Positions 52,225 to 62,243 are shown, numbered from the stretch's first letter. The stretch is DNA of 64,000 nucleotides from Pseudomonas citronellolis (GCF_900112375.1 NZ_FOLS01000004.1:124001-188000), one strand, 5' to 3'. Notes: a model not told the origin generated them from the sequence alone. A program made the numbers and translations.

Positions 52225-52330
52225 GGTCTTCCTCTTGTTATCAAACGGGCGTTCGAGCAAAAAAGTGACAGTCACCTTAGGGAAGATCGGATTATTTTTG
52301 AAATTTAGTCTTGTGATGCGCAGTATTTAG

Positions 52331-53236
52331 ATGATGAATATAAATACCTTCGACCTGAACCTGCTGCGTGTCTTCGACGCCCTGTTGCGCGAGCGCAGCG
52401 TCTCCCGCGCCGCCGAGCGCCTGGCCCTGAGCCAGCCGGCGGTGAGCAACGCCCTGGGCCGCCTGCGCGAGCTGCTCGACGACCCGCTGCTGGTGCGCAT
52501 CGGCCGCAGCATGCAGCCCACGCCGCGGGCGCTGGAGCTGGAGGCGCCGATCCGCGAGTCGCTGCAGCGCATCCTCCACAGCCTCAGCGGCACCGAGCGC
52601 TTCGAACCGGCGCGCAGCCGCCAGCGCTTCACCCTGGCGCTGACCGACTACGCCGAGCTGCTGTGCATGCCGGCGCTGCTGCAGCGCCTGGGCACGGAGG
52701 CGCCGGGCGTGGCCCTGGACGTGCGCCACCTGGCCCCGAGCCTGCCGGTGGAGGCGCTGGACAAGGGCCACCTGGACCTGGTGCTGGGCCGCTTCGAGGA
52801 CATCCCGGCGCGCTTCGGCCGCCGCCTCTGGGCCAGCGAGACGCTGCGCCTGCTGGCGCGCCGCGGGCATCCGCGGGTGAACGGCCCGCTGGACCTCGAC
52901 GGCTTCCTGAACGAGCGCCACCTGTGGGTGTCCGGCGGGCAGACCAAGGGCATGGTCGACCAGTGGCTGGCCAGCCAGGGCCTGAAGCGGCAGATCGCCT
53001 ACGTCACCCCCAACTACCTGCAGGCCGCGCAACTGGTGGCCGGCACCGACCTGCTGACGGTGCTGCCGACGCGCCTGGCCGAATACTTCGCCAGGCTGCT
53101 GCCGCTGCAGGTGCTGGAGCTGCCCTTCGACGTCGGGCAGTTCCACCTGGAGCTGGTGTACCTGGCCCAGCGCGAGCGCGACCTGGCCTTGCAGTGGCTG
53201 GTAGGGCGGATGCTGGAGGCCGCGCCGAGGGCGTAG
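52331..53236 (+). CDS. LysR family transcriptional regulator
   Basis: A 301-residue LysR regulator of the NodD/SyrM-like subgroup, with 'FDLNLLRVFDALLRERSVSR' and 'ALSQPAVSNALGRLRELLDD' in the DNA-binding region (about 5-65) and an effector domain from about 95. An alternative start is 3 nt downstream. It is divergent from the 3-hydroxyacyl-CoA dehydrogenase/acyl-CoA dehydrogenase pair (106-bp gap) and probably controls it. No effector can be named. Confidence 0.9.
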   Translation: MMNINTFDLNLLRVFDALLRERSVSRAAERLALSQPAVSNALGRLRELLDDPLLVRIGRSMQPTPRALELEAPIRESLQRILHSLSGTERFEPARSRQRFTLALTDYAELLCMPALLQRLGTEAPGVALDVRHLAPSLPVEALDKGHLDLVLGRFEDIPARFGRRLWASETLRLLARRGHPRVNGPLDLDGFLNERHLWVSGGQTKGMVDQWLASQGLKRQIAYVTPNYLQAAQLVAGTDLLTVLPTRLAEYFARLLPLQVLELPFDVGQFHLELVYLAQRERDLALQWLVGRMLEAAPRA

Positions 53237-53257
53237 GGCCTGCGCCGAGATGCTTTT

Positions 53258-53330
53258 CGTAGGATGGGTTGAGCTTGCGAAACCCATGCGGTCACGGTGA
53301 TGGGTATCGCTTCGCTCAACCCATCCTACG
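53258..53330. repeat. 73-bp palindromic element (CGTAGGATGG family), copy 3
   Basis: Inverted relative to copies 1 and 2. The sequence before it (CTGCGCCGAGATGCTTTT) is also found before copy 4 at 58002, with one base changed, so the repeated unit is longer than the palindrome. Confidence 0.8.
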
Positions 53331-53444
53331 GGTGTGGCTCAGGGGGCAGGTCTGGCAGCAGTGCATGGGGGGAGTCCGCAACCCTCTCCCCAGCCCTCGG
53401 AAGTTTCATCGTAGAGCGCATAACGCCTATGGCGTTATCCGCCG

Positions 53445-53557
53445 AATCGCGGACGGAGTCCGCTCCTACGGTTACAGGGGAGCTCGGGCGTAGGAGCGGA
53501 CTTTGTCCGCGATTGGATCACCGGCCACACCGGACGCCCCGGTGGCACGTACAGCCC
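53445..53557. repeat. Compound REP repeat, copy B
   Basis: About 94% identical to 20804-20917, including the non-palindromic centre GGTTACAGGGGAGCTCGGGC and the flank GGCCACACCGGACGCCCC. Confidence 0.8.
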
Positions 53558-53587
53558 AAGGGCGCGTTCATTGGCCATCGGCAAACC

Positions 53588-54190
53588 TCAGAACCGATCG
53601 CGAATCACCACCTCGTCCAGCGCCAGCTTGCCCACCCGCGGCTTGGGCGCCACGGCCTGCTTGCCGACGGCGACCATCAGGCCGATCACGTGGTTCTCCG
53701 GCAGGTTGATCAATTTGGCCACGGCGTCGAAATCGAAGCCGTCCATGGGGCACGAATCCAGGCCCTTGCCGCGGGCGGCGAGCATCAGCGTCTGGGCCAT
53801 CAGGCCGCAGCTGCGCATGGTCTCGTCGCGCTGCACCTGGGGCTTGCCGCGGTAGTAGGCGTCGATGGCGCCGGCCATGTACTCCTGCACCTCCTGGGGC
53901 GCGCCTTCCCACACGCGGCGGGCGTTCTGCTCCCAGCTGTCGAGCTGGGCGCAGACCACCACCAGCATCGAGGCGTCGGTCACTTGGGCCTGGCCCCAGG
54001 CCACTTCGCGGATGTGCGCGCGCAGCTGCGCGTCGCTGACCTCGACCAGGCGCACGTGCTGCAGGTTGAAGGCCGAGGGCGCGAGCATGGCCAACTGCAG
54101 CAGCTCGTCCTTCTCCTCGCGGCTGAGGCTGAAGGCCAGGTCGTAGCCCTTGACCGCGCGGCGGCTGCGGATGGCTTCGTCGATATGCAT
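53588..54190 (-). CDS. Nitroreductase family protein
   Basis: A 200-residue FMN-binding nitroreductase-like protein: 'IDEAIRSRRAVKGYD' at the start (Arg residues contact FMN phosphate), 'LAMLAPSAFNLQHVRLVEV', 'GLMAQTLMLAARGKGLDSCP' and 'HVIGLMVAVGKQ'. Such enzymes reduce nitro groups, quinones or enones with NAD(P)H. AAAGGAG lies before the ATG. It lies 95 bp downstream of the monooxygenase gene at 54286 on the same strand and may be co-transcribed. Natural substrate unknown. Confidence 0.9.
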   Translation of the reverse strand: MHIDEAIRSRRAVKGYDLAFSLSREEKDELLQLAMLAPSAFNLQHVRLVEVSDAQLRAHIREVAWGQAQVTDASMLVVVCAQLDSWEQNARRVWEGAPQEVQEYMAGAIDAYYRGKPQVQRDETMRSCGLMAQTLMLAARGKGLDSCPMDGFDFDAVAKLINLPENHVIGLMVAVGKQAVAPKPRVGKLALDEVVIRDRF

Positions 54191-54285
54191 GGGGACTCCT
54201 TTCGTTGACGGCGAAAAATGTCCGCCATGGTAAACCGCCCGGGCGCAGGCTTCAGGCGGTTTTCCCGATAGGAATCATCGAATCG

Positions 54286-55779
54286 CTACACCGCCTGCAA
54301 CGAGGCCTCGTCGTCCTGCTGGGCGCGTGGCGAGGTGAAGGTCAGGTAGCCGTCCTCCACCTTGCCGTGGCGCAGCAGCGCCAGGTCCAGGGCGTAGTTC
54401 TGGTAGAGCTTCCAGGGCGTGCGGTCGCCCTGCTTGGGCATCTTGTCGGCGGCGCGCTGGATGTAGCCGGAGTTGAGGTTGAGGAAGGGTTCCTCCTTCA
54501 CCTGCCCGGCGCCGGCGCGCGGCGTGCACTGGCGCATGCCGATGGCGTCCATGTGGTTGATCAGGCGGCAGAAGTACTCGCTGGAAAGGTCCGCCTTGAG
54601 CGTCCAGCTGGCGTTGGTGTAGCCGACCACCGCGGCCAGGTTGGGCAAATCGCGCAGCATGATGCCGCGGTAGCCCATGCTCTGGTTGACCTGGAACGGC
54701 TGGCCATCCACCGCCAGTTCCGCGCCGCCGAACATCACCAGGTCCAGGCCGGTGGCGGTGACGATGACGTCGGCCTCCAGCACCTGCCCGGACTTCAGGC
54801 GGATGCCCTTGTCGCAGAAGCCGTCGATGTGCTCGGTGACCACCGAGGCCTTGCCCTTGCGCAGCGCCTTGAACAGGTCGCCGTCGGGCACGCAGCACAC
54901 GCGCTCGTCCCACGGCTTGTAGCGCGGGCTGAAGTGGCGCATGTCGAAGTCCTTGCCCAGTTGGTGCCTGGCCAGCCCCAGCAGGGCCTTGCGCGCCAGG
55001 TTGGGGAAGGTCTTGGCGAACAGGAAGAAGACCATCTGCATGGTCACGTTGCGCGCCCGCGCCTGGCGGTACACCCAGGTCTCGGGGAGGAAGCGGCGCA
55101 GGAAGTTCGATATCGGGTCCTTCTGCGGCAGGCTGATCACATAGGACGGCGAGCGCTGCAGCATGGTGACGTGGCGCGCCTTGTCGGTCAGCGAGGGCAC
55201 CAGGGTCACGGCGGTGGCGCCGCTGCCGATGACCACCACGCTCTTGTCCGCGTAGTCGAAGCCTTCCGGCCACAGCTGCGGGTGGATGATCTGCCCGCGG
55301 AAACTGTCGCTGCCCTTGAATTCCGGGGTGTAGCCGGCCTCGTAGCGGTAGTAGCCGGTGCACATCAGCAGGAACTGCGCGCTCATGCGCACCGGTTCCG
55401 GCTCGTCGCCGCGCTGCACGGTCAGCTGCCAGCGCGCACTGTCGCTGTTCCAGTCGGCCTTGAGCACGCGGTGGCGGTAGCGGATCTTGCGGTCGATGCC
55501 GTTTTCCTGCGCGGTCTCCTCGATGTAGTGGCGGATCGAGGGGCCGTCGGCGATGGCCTTGGCGTCGGTCCAGGGCTTGAAGTTGTAGCCCAGGGTGTAC
55601 ATGTCCGAGTCGGAACGGATGCCCGGGTAGCGGAACAGGTCCCAGGTGCCGCCCATGGCCTCGCGGCCCTCGAGCAGGGCGAAGGTCTTGCCCGGGCAGT
55701 GCTTCATCAGGTGGTAGGCGGCGCCGATACCGGACAGGCCGGCGCCGACGATCAGGACATCCAGGTGCTCGACAGACAT
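54286..55779 (-). CDS. Flavin-containing monooxygenase, Baeyer-Villiger type (EthA-like)
   Basis: A 497-residue FAD/NADPH monooxygenase. The FAD motif is 'VLIVGAGLSGIGAAYHL' (about 9-25), the Baeyer-Villiger fingerprint 'FRGQIIHPQLWPE' lies near 175, and the NADPH motif 'VVVIGSGATAVTLVPSL' follows. Early 'GTWDLFRYPGIRSDSDMYTL' is characteristic of the family. The start at 55779 has AGGAG upstream. These enzymes insert oxygen into ketones to give esters, and some S-oxidise thioamides and sulfides. It may pair with the nitroreductase gene downstream. Ketone substrate unknown. Confidence 0.9.
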   Translation of the reverse strand: MSVEHLDVLIVGAGLSGIGAAYHLMKHCPGKTFALLEGREAMGGTWDLFRYPGIRSDSDMYTLGYNFKPWTDAKAIADGPSIRHYIEETAQENGIDRKIRYRHRVLKADWNSDSARWQLTVQRGDEPEPVRMSAQFLLMCTGYYRYEAGYTPEFKGSDSFRGQIIHPQLWPEGFDYADKSVVVIGSGATAVTLVPSLTDKARHVTMLQRSPSYVISLPQKDPISNFLRRFLPETWVYRQARARNVTMQMVFFLFAKTFPNLARKALLGLARHQLGKDFDMRHFSPRYKPWDERVCCVPDGDLFKALRKGKASVVTEHIDGFCDKGIRLKSGQVLEADVIVTATGLDLVMFGGAELAVDGQPFQVNQSMGYRGIMLRDLPNLAAVVGYTNASWTLKADLSSEYFCRLINHMDAIGMRQCTPRAGAGQVKEEPFLNLNSGYIQRAADKMPKQGDRTPWKLYQNYALDLALLRHGKVEDGYLTFTSPRAQQDDEASLQAV

Positions 55780-55903
55780 GGGGGCTCCTCGGCCGGTGGC
55801 GGGCAACGCCTTGCTGAGTCTAGGAGGAAATTCCTCCCCCGTACCCTACAAGGGCCGCCGCCGGCCGGCGCCCCACCCTAGGATGGGTGGAGCCGCCGCG
55901 GCG

Positions 55904-57838
55904 TTACCCTTGCGCCAGCTGCGCCGCCACCCAGGCGCGCACCTGGGCGTAGGGGTAGTCCTCCAGCGCCGCGTAGCCCGGCAGCGTGCGCGCCCGCAGG
56001 CGGGTGAAGGCCGGCACGCTGATGCCGCAGAGGAAGCGCGTCACGCAGTCGGCGCTGGGCGGCATGCCGCGGGCGCCCTGGTACTTGTCGAGGAAGGCGG
56101 CGCAACGGCTTTGCAGCGTCTGCCCGTCCAGTGGCGGCAGGGCCGGCGGCTCCGGCAGGTGGGCGACGCGGCCGGCGCAGACCGAGCAGTGCCCGCAGTG
56201 CTCCGGCGCCCGCTCGTCGCCGAAATAGCGGGCCAGGCGCCGGCTCAGGCACTGGTCGCTGGCGAACAGTTCCAGCATGGCGCCGATGCGCGCGATCTCA
56301 CTGGCCTCGTGGCGCTTGAAGTAGGCGTACAGCTCGTCGCTGAGCGCATCCATGTCGAACCCCGCCTCGCGCACCGCGTAGACCTCGGTCATCTGCTTGC
56401 TTTCCAGCTCGATCCAGCCGCGCTCCTGGAAGTAGTCCAGGGCCTTCACCACCCGCGCGCGCTCGGCGCCGTGGCGCTGGTAGAGGGCGTCGAAATCGAG
56501 GGTCGACCAGGTGCGCGCCCGCGCCGAGGTGTCGAGGATGGCTTCGACGAACTGCCGCCGCTCGCCCTCGAAGTGGCCCAGCAGCGCCGCGGGCTCGACG
56601 AGGTTCTTGAAGCGGTATTCGGCGAAGTAGGCGAAGCGCGGGGCGATGATGCCGCGCAGCTCCAGCTGCACCAGCAGCGTCTTGAGCGGCAGTTGGCGGA
56701 TGTTCGACTGGTCCGACAGCGCGGTCAGCATCAGCTCCCACTGGCCGTTGGGCGCCGCGGCGATTTCCGCCAGCACGCTGCGGATGCCCTCGCGCTCGGG
56801 GGTGTCGCCGTAGACGAAGTTCTCCAGCACGCTGAGGCTGTCGCGGTTGGCCAGCACCAGGCAGTCCGAGGGCTGGCCGTCGCGCCCGGCGCGGCCGATC
56901 TCCTGGCTGTAGTTCTCCACCGACTTGGGCAGGTCGAAGTGCACCACGTTGCGGATGTCGCTCTTGTCGATGCCCATGCCGAAGGCGATGGTCGCGACAA
57001 TGCAGTTCAGCGCGCCGGCCATGAAGCGCTGCTGGATGGCCTCGCGCTCGGCGTGGTCCATCCCGGCGTGGTAGGCGCGCGCCGGGATGCCGCGCTCGGA
57101 AAGGTGCGCGGCGATGTCCTCGGCGGTCTTCTGCTGGGTCACGTAGACGATGCTCGGCTGCCCGGCCCGCGCGCCCAGCCATTCCACCAGGCGCGCACGC
57201 TTGGCGGCGCTGGCCACCGGCTCCACCTGCAGGTCGAGGTTGGCGCGGTAGAAGCCGGTGGTGACCACGTCGGCCTCGGCGATGGCGAACTTGGCGCGCA
57301 TGTCGGCGATCACCGCCGGCGTCGCGGTGGCGGTCAGCAGCAGCACCTGGGGGATGCGGAACTGCTTCTGGTAGGCCGGCAGCTTCAGGTAGTCGGGGCG
57401 GAAGTTGTGGCCCCACTCGGAGATGCAGTGGGCCTCGTCGACCACCAGCAGCGAGATCGGCACTTCGCCGATGAAGTTGCGGAAGCGTTCGTTCTTCAGG
57501 CGCTCCACGGAAATCATCAGCACCTTCAGCTCGCCGCTGCGGGCGCGGGCCATGGTCTGCGCCACCTGTTCGCGGCTCTGCGCCGAGTCGATGCTGGCGG
57601 CGGCGATGCCGTGGCGGGCGAGGAAGGCCAGTTGGTCCTGCATCAGCGCGATCAGCGGCGACACCACCAGGGTCAGGTGCGGCAGCAGCAGCGCCGGCAA
57701 CTGGTAGCACAGCGACTTGCCCGAGCCGGTGGGGAAGATCGCCGCCGCCGAGCGCCCGCCCAGCACGGCGCTGACCGCCGCCTCCTGGCCAGGGCGGAAC
57801 TGGCGGAAACCGAAGACGCGTTCGAGGGTGTCGTGCAT
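55904..57838 (-). CDS. RecQ-family ATP-dependent DNA helicase
   Basis: A 644-residue superfamily 2 helicase. Motif I is 'FPTGSGKSLCYQLPA', motif II 'VVDEAHCISEWGHNFRPDY', motif III 'LLTATATP', motif VI 'QEIGRAGRDGQPS'. The RecQ zinc site uses cysteines in 'CLSRRLARYF' and 'CGHCSVCAG'. A winged-helix-like region follows and the C-terminus (about 575-644) is short, with an HRDC-like remnant at most. It differs from the main Pseudomonas RecQ at the N-terminus ('FRQFRPGQEAAVSAVLGGR'), so it is probably the second RecQ-like helicase rather than RecQ itself. Start at 57838 with GGGAGA upstream. Confidence 0.9.
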   Translation of the reverse strand: MHDTLERVFGFRQFRPGQEAAVSAVLGGRSAAAIFPTGSGKSLCYQLPALLLPHLTLVVSPLIALMQDQLAFLARHGIAAASIDSAQSREQVAQTMARARSGELKVLMISVERLKNERFRNFIGEVPISLLVVDEAHCISEWGHNFRPDYLKLPAYQKQFRIPQVLLLTATATPAVIADMRAKFAIAEADVVTTGFYRANLDLQVEPVASAAKRARLVEWLGARAGQPSIVYVTQQKTAEDIAAHLSERGIPARAYHAGMDHAEREAIQQRFMAGALNCIVATIAFGMGIDKSDIRNVVHFDLPKSVENYSQEIGRAGRDGQPSDCLVLANRDSLSVLENFVYGDTPEREGIRSVLAEIAAAPNGQWELMLTALSDQSNIRQLPLKTLLVQLELRGIIAPRFAYFAEYRFKNLVEPAALLGHFEGERRQFVEAILDTSARARTWSTLDFDALYQRHGAERARVVKALDYFQERGWIELESKQMTEVYAVREAGFDMDALSDELYAYFKRHEASEIARIGAMLELFASDQCLSRRLARYFGDERAPEHCGHCSVCAGRVAHLPEPPALPPLDGQTLQSRCAAFLDKYQGARGMPPSADCVTRFLCGISVPAFTRLRARTLPGYAALEDYPYAQVRAWVAAQLAQG

Positions 57839-58251
57839 GCGGGTATCTCCCTTACCGGTCATGGGTGGAAACGCCATGCTAGGGGTAGCCATTGTAGGAG
57901 CGAGCTTGCTCGCGAACGACCCGATTCCGGTTCAGAGGAAAGTACGCTCCTAAGGTAGCCCCGTAGGAGTACTGTCTTACCGGCTGCGCCGAGGTGCTTT
58001 TCGTAGGATGGGTTGAGCTTGCGAAACCCATGCGGTCGTGGCGATGGGTATCGCTTCGCTCAACCCATCCTACGAGGGAGGAATACCGTGCTCCCCGGCA
58101 ACCTGTAGGAGCGGGCCCTGCCCGCGATTCGCGCGCAGGGCGCGCTCCTACAGGGGAATGGCGTGGGTGGGGCGGCGTAGGAGCGGATCTTATCCGCGAA
58201 GCGCGCCAATACGCCCGGCTATCGCGGACAAGCTCCTACAGGGGTCGGCCA
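57839..58251. repeat. Gap filled with REP units and a palindrome
   Basis: A GTAGGAGCGAGCTTGCTCGCGAAC unit (about 57895-57919), palindrome copy 4 (58002-58074), then several REP units of the GCGGGCCCTGCCCGCG and GCGCAGGGCGCGCTCC types (about 58106-58236). No gene seen. Confidence 0.75.
58002..58074. repeat. 73-bp palindromic element (CGTAGGATGG family), copy 4
   Basis: Same orientation as copy 3, with shared left flank CTGCGCCGAGGTGCTTTT. Confidence 0.8.
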
Positions 58252-58277
58252 ATGAAAAAGCCGCCCGGAGGCGGCTC
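58252..58277 (-). terminator. Terminator of pckA
   Basis: A 7-bp stem (AGCCGCC 58259-58265 with GGCGGCT 58270-58276); on the minus strand it is followed by a T run. It lies 20 bp past the pckA stop. Confidence 0.88.
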
Positions 58278-58296
58278 TTTCGGCGAACGGGCGCGC

Positions 58297-59838
58297 TTAC
58301 AGCTGCGGGCCGGCGTTCTTGATGGCTTCGCTCACTTCGAACTTCTTGAAGTTCTCGATGAACTTGCCGGCCAGGCCCTTGGCGGCTTCGTCGTAGGCGG
58401 CCTGGTCAGCCCAGGTGTTGCGCGGGTTGAGCAGGTTGGTCTCGACGCCCGGGACGGCCTTGGGCACGTCCAGGTTGATGATGTCCAGGTGCTCGGTCTC
58501 GGCGCCGACCAGAGCGCCGCTCTGAATGGCGGCGATCACGCCACGGGTGGTCGGGATGTTGAAGCGCTTGCCGACGCCGTAGCCACCGCCGGTCCAGCCG
58601 GTGTTGACCAGGTAGACCTTGGAGCCGAAGGCCTTGATGCGCTTGATCAGCAGCTCGGCGTAGACGCCGGCCGGGCGCGGGAAGAAGGGCGCGCCGAAGC
58701 AGGTGGAGAAGGTCGACTTGATGCCGCCGCCCGAACCCATCTCGGTGGAACCGACCAGCGCGGTGTAGCCGGAGAGGAAGTGGTAGGCCGCCTGCTCGTT
58801 GTTCAGGATCGACACCGGCGGCAGTACGCCGGTCAGGTCGCAGGTCAGGAAGATCACCGCGTTGGGCTCGCCGCCCAGGTTGGCTTCCGAACGCTTCTCG
58901 ACGTGCTCCAGCGGGTAGGCCGCGCGGGAGTTCTGGGTCAGGCGGTCGTCGGCGTAGTCCGGGGTGCGCTCGTCATCGAGAACCACGTTCTCCAGCACGG
59001 CGCCGAACTTGATGGCCTTCCAGATGACCGGCTCGTTCTTCTCGGACAGGTCGATGCACTTGGCGTAGCAGCCGCCTTCGATGTTGAAGACCACGCCTTC
59101 GCCCCAGCCGTGCTCGTCGTCACCGATCAGGTAACGGCTCTCGTCGGCCGACAGGGTGGTCTTGCCGGTGCCGGACAGGCCGAAGAACAGGGTCACGTCG
59201 CCCGCTTCGCCGATGTTGGCGGCGCAGTGCATCGGCAGCACGTCCTTTTCCGGCAGCAGGTAGTTCTGCACGGAGAACATGGCCTTCTTCATTTCACCGG
59301 CGTAGCGCATGCCGGCGATCAGCACTTTCTTCTGGGCGAAGTTGAGGATGACGCAGCCGTCGGAGTTGGTGCCGTCACGCTCGGGCACGCACTCGAAGTT
59401 GGCCACGTTCAGCACCTGCCACTCGTCGCGGCCGGCCGGGTTGTAGGTTTCCGGGTTGATGAACAGCTGACGGCCGAACAGGTTCTGCCAGGCGGTGGCG
59501 GTGGTCATCTTGACCGGCAGGTAGTGATCGGCGGCCGAACCTACATGCACGTGGGAAACGAAGTGGTCCTGGGCGCCGTTGAAGGCCTGGACGCGCTCCC
59601 AGAGGGCGTCGAACTTGTCGGCCGGGAACGGGCGGTTGATCGCGCCCCAGGCGATGGAGTCCTTGCTGCCGGGCTCTTCGACGATGAAGCGGTCGGCAGG
59701 CGAGCGGCCGGTGCGGTGGCCGGTTTCCACCACCAGCGAGCCGTTGTCGGCCAGGCGACCTTCGCCGCGGCGAATGGCTTCCTCGACCAGTTGGGCAACG
59801 CTGATATCGGTGTACACGGCTTTGTTGGCTTGCGTCAT
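58297..59838 (-). CDS. pckA: Phosphoenolpyruvate carboxykinase (ATP)
   Basis: A 513-residue ATP-type PEP carboxykinase, the length known for Pseudomonas. It converts oxaloacetate and ATP to phosphoenolpyruvate and CO2, the entry to gluconeogenesis. The P-loop is '[18 protein letters not shown]', and substrate/metal sites include '[18 protein letters not shown]' and '[15 protein letters not shown]'. The ATG at 59838 was chosen over 59850 because GGGGA sits 5 nt before it. It starts the conserved block pckA-hslO-PAP2-hslR-rimB-rimK, reading outward from hslO on the same strand. Confidence 0.96.
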   Translation of the reverse strand: MTQANKAVYTDISVAQLVEEAIRRGEGRLADNGSLVVETGHRTGRSPADRFIVEEPGSKDSIAWGAINRPFPADKFDALWERVQAFNGAQDHFVSHVHVGSAADHYLPVKMTTATAWQNLFGRQLFINPETYNPAGRDEWQVLNVANFECVPERDGTNSDGCVILNFAQKKVLIAGMRYAGEMKKAMFSVQNYLLPEKDVLPMHCAANIGEAGDVTLFFGLSGTGKTTLSADESRYLIGDDEHGWGEGVVFNIEGGCYAKCIDLSEKNEPVIWKAIKFGAVLENVVLDDERTPDYADDRLTQNSRAAYPLEHVEKRSEANLGGEPNAVIFLTCDLTGVLPPVSILNNEQAAYHFLSGYTALVGSTEMGSGGGIKSTFSTCFGAPFFPRPAGVYAELLIKRIKAFGSKVYLVNTGWTGGGYGVGKRFNIPTTRGVIAAIQSGALVGAETEHLDIINLDVPKAVPGVETNLLNPRNTWADQAAYDEAAKGLAGKFIENFKKFEVSEAIKNAGPQL

Positions 59839-60006
59839 GTGGGTCCCCATCGGCCGGAGCCGAGTCCTCCAAACATTGCGTAGTGACTTCTAATTTCCAC
59901 TACAGCGGAAAAAAGTCGCGGGATTATGCCAGAAAAGAACGGTTCTCGTGCAGCCTCTGATCCGGCGAGGGCGTCAATGGTTCGGCTATCGCCCCGATAG
60001 CGCCGA

Positions 60007-60900
60007 TCAATGGCGGGTTTGTGACGGTGCCGCGCTGCCGCCGCCGGCGAACAGCTGGGCGATGTCGCTGCCGTCGAAGGCGTAGCGCTGGTTGCAGAAC
60101 TGGCAGTCGACGGTGATCTCGCCGCCCAGCTCGCCCAGCAGGCGCTCGGCGTCTTCCTTGCCGAGGCTGACCAGGGCGTTGGCCGAGCGCTCGCGCGAGC
60201 AGCTGCAGCGGAACACCAGCGGCTGCGGTTCGAACAGGCGCACCGCTTCCTCGTGGTACAGGCGGTGCAGCAGGGTCTCGTTGTCCAGGCCCAGCAGTTC
60301 CTCGACGTTGAGGGTGTCGGCCAGGGTGGTCAGGTGCTGCCAGCTGGCCTCGCGATCCTCGGCGTCCTTCAGGCGGTCGGCGGGCAGTTGCTGCAGCAGC
60401 AGGCCGCGGGCGTGGCGGCCGTCGGCGCCCAGCCAGAAGCGCGTGGGCAGCTGCTCGGAGGTGGCGAAGTAGGACGACAGGCAGTCCGCCAGGCAGGCGC
60501 CTTCCAGCGGCACTATGCCCTGGTAGCGCTGGCCGTTCTTCGGGTCCACGGTCATGGTCAGCACGCCGTCGGGCATCAGGTCGAGCAGGCCGGCGCTGTC
60601 GCGGATGGCCTCGGCGTCGTAGCGGGCCAGGCCGCGCACTTCACGGTCGCTGGAGCATTCCACCATGAGCAGCGGCACGGCACCGCTGGAGCGCGCCTGC
60701 AACACCAGCAGGCCGTCGAACTTCAGGGTGCCGCACAGCAGCGCCGCGGCGGCGAGCATCTCGCCCAGCAGCTGGGCCACCGGCTGCGGGTAGGGGTGCT
60801 TGGCCAGCACTTCGGCGAAACTGCGTTCGAGCGCGACCATTTCACCGCGAACGTCGGTGTTGTCGAAGAGGAAACGCTGACTTTGATCGATCTGGGACAT
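60007..60900 (-). CDS. hslO: Hsp33 redox-regulated molecular chaperone
   Basis: A 297-residue Hsp33. It becomes an active holdase when oxidative stress forms disulfides and releases zinc. The C-terminal redox switch is intact: 'CSCSRE' and 'CQFCNQRY' (Cys-x-Cys and Cys-x2-Cys). The N-terminal part contains '[20 protein letters not shown]' and '[17 protein letters not shown]'. The start at 60900 gives the usual '[20 protein letters not shown]'. It lies 168 bp upstream of pckA on the same strand. Confidence 0.95.
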   Translation of the reverse strand: MSQIDQSQRFLFDNTDVRGEMVALERSFAEVLAKHPYPQPVAQLLGEMLAAAALLCGTLKFDGLLVLQARSSGAVPLLMVECSSDREVRGLARYDAEAIRDSAGLLDLMPDGVLTMTVDPKNGQRYQGIVPLEGACLADCLSSYFATSEQLPTRFWLGADGRHARGLLLQQLPADRLKDAEDREASWQHLTTLADTLNVEELLGLDNETLLHRLYHEEAVRLFEPQPLVFRCSCSRERSANALVSLGKEDAERLLGELGGEITVDCQFCNQRYAFDGSDIAQLFAGGGSAAPSQTRH

Positions 60901-61008
60901 GCTGGGCACAACGCTGGCTAAGGCACAAATACATGACAAGCTGATGGCAAAGGCCTATAAAGCGCGCTTTGCGACAGCCGCCCGGTTCAGTAAGGGGGAA
61001 TCGATTCT

Positions 61009-61809
61009 ATGGAGAAAGCTTCGCCGTTCCAAGCCACCTGGTCGTGGCGCCCGTTCATCGCCTGCCATGCGCTGGCCCTGGTCCTGCTGCTGCTCTGGCT
61101 GTGGACGCCGACCCGCGCCGCCATCGACTTCTTCGACTTCAGCCTGTTCCACGCCCTCAACGCGCCGCTGGCGACCAACGAGGCCTGGCGCAACGTCTGG
61201 GCGGTGGCCAGCACCCGGCCGTTCGACCTCCTGGTCGGCGTCATCCTGCTCCTGCTGCTGATCCGCGGCGACTGGATCTTCAAGGCCGGCCAGGTGCGCG
61301 CCGCGACCTTCGGCATGGTGGTGACCATGGTGGTGCTGATGATCGTCCGCACCCTCTATGCCAAGATCGCCCACCACCTGGGCTGGCAGCACGCCAGCAT
61401 CTCGGCCATCGCCCCGGACGCCGTGCGCCTGGAAGACTTCTTCCGCGGCTGGCAGGACACCCTCTTCGAGGTGAAGGACGAGTCGGCGCGCAGCTTTCCC
61501 GGCGACCACGCCTCGGTGCTGCTGGTGTGGGCGCTGTTCCTCAGCCTGTTCGCCCGCAATGCCGTGCAGTGGCTGGTGGTCTGGGCCCTGGCCCTGCTGT
61601 TCATGCTGCCGCGCCTGGTGGCCGGCGCCCACTGGGGCCAGGACGACTATATAGGCGGCGTGCAGATGGCCCTGCTGGCCCTGGCCTGGAGCTGCTTCAC
61701 CCCGTTCGCCGCCTGGGCCAGCGCCGGCCTGGTGCGCCTGACCGAGCCGCTGTTCGCCCTGCTGGCGAAGGTGCCGCTGCTCAACCGCCTGAGCGTGATC
61801 GCCGCCTGA
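61009..61809 (+). CDS. PAP2-family membrane phosphatase
   Basis: A 266-residue membrane protein with about six helices and the type-2 phosphatidic acid phosphatase signature: 'RSFPGDHAS' (middle motif) and 'PRLVAGAHWGQDD' (last motif with catalytic His). The first motif is less clear ('RTLYAKIAHHLGW'). Members dephosphorylate lipid pyrophosphates (undecaprenyl pyrophosphate) or transfer phosphate to lipid A. It lies at the usual place between hslO and hslR in Pseudomonas. Confidence 0.87.
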   Translation: MEKASPFQATWSWRPFIACHALALVLLLLWLWTPTRAAIDFFDFSLFHALNAPLATNEAWRNVWAVASTRPFDLLVGVILLLLLIRGDWIFKAGQVRAATFGMVVTMVVLMIVRTLYAKIAHHLGWQHASISAIAPDAVRLEDFFRGWQDTLFEVKDESARSFPGDHASVLLVWALFLSLFARNAVQWLVVWALALLFMLPRLVAGAHWGQDDYIGGVQMALLALAWSCFTPFAAWASAGLVRLTEPLFALLAKVPLLNRLSVIAA

Positions 61810-61820
61810 GGCGCACTCCG

Positions 61821-61846
61821 GAACCCCCGCCACGGCGGGGGTTTCC
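61821..61846 (+). terminator. Terminator between PAP2 gene and hslR
   Basis: A GC-rich stem AACCCCCGCC/GGCGGGGGTT with a tiny loop, followed by a short T-containing stretch. It may serve both convergent genes. Confidence 0.7.
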
Positions 61847-61847
61847 G

Positions 61848-62243
61848 TTATTCCCGGTCATCGAGGAAGTGCAGCAGCTGGCGGCGCTGCTTCTTGCTCG
61901 GCCGGCCGTCGGTCTGCACGCCCAGGGCGCCGGCCTTGCGCATGGCCGCCGCGCCCTCGCGGCGCTTCACGCTCTCGGCGGTTTCCTCGTAGAGCAGCTG
62001 CGCCTCCGGCGCGCCGCGGCGCACGCCCGACAGCGCCTTGACCACCACGGTGCGCTCGTCGAACCCGGTACGCAGCACGTATTCCTCGCCGACCTTCGGC
62101 TCCTTGCTCGGCTTGCAGCGCTCGCCCCGGCAATGCACCTTGCCGCCCTCGATGGCCGCCTTGGCCAGGCCGCGGGTCTTGTAGAAACGCGCCGCCCACA
62201 GCCATTTGTCCAGGCGTACCCTGTCGTCGTCTTTCTCGCTCAC
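61848..62243 (-). CDS. hslR: Ribosome-associated heat shock protein Hsp15
   Basis: A 131-residue S4-domain RNA-binding protein: 'VRLDKWLWAARFYKTRGLAK' and 'IEGGKVHCRGERCKPSKEP' are the standard S4/Hsp15 blocks, followed by a basic tail ('RPSKKQRRQLLHFL'). It binds stalled 50S subunits carrying nascent chains and helps recycling after heat shock. I chose the GTG at 62243, which gives the usual 'MSEKDDDRVRLDKW'; no ATG in frame lies near, and the upstream frame is not conserved. Confidence 0.9.
   Translation of the reverse strand: MSEKDDDRVRLDKWLWAARFYKTRGLAKAAIEGGKVHCRGERCKPSKEPKVGEEYVLRTGFDERTVVVKALSGVRRGAPEAQLLYEETAESVKRREGAAAMRKAGALGVQTDGRPSKKQRRQLLHFLDDRE

Larger units (their letters stand above)
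53237..53587. repeat. Gap filled with dispersed repeats
   Basis: In order: palindrome copy 3 (53258-53330), a CCCTCTCCCCAGCCCT fragment (about 53382-53397), CATAACGCCTATGGCGTTATCCGCC (53419-53443) and compound REP copy B (53445-53557). No gene seen. Confidence 0.75.
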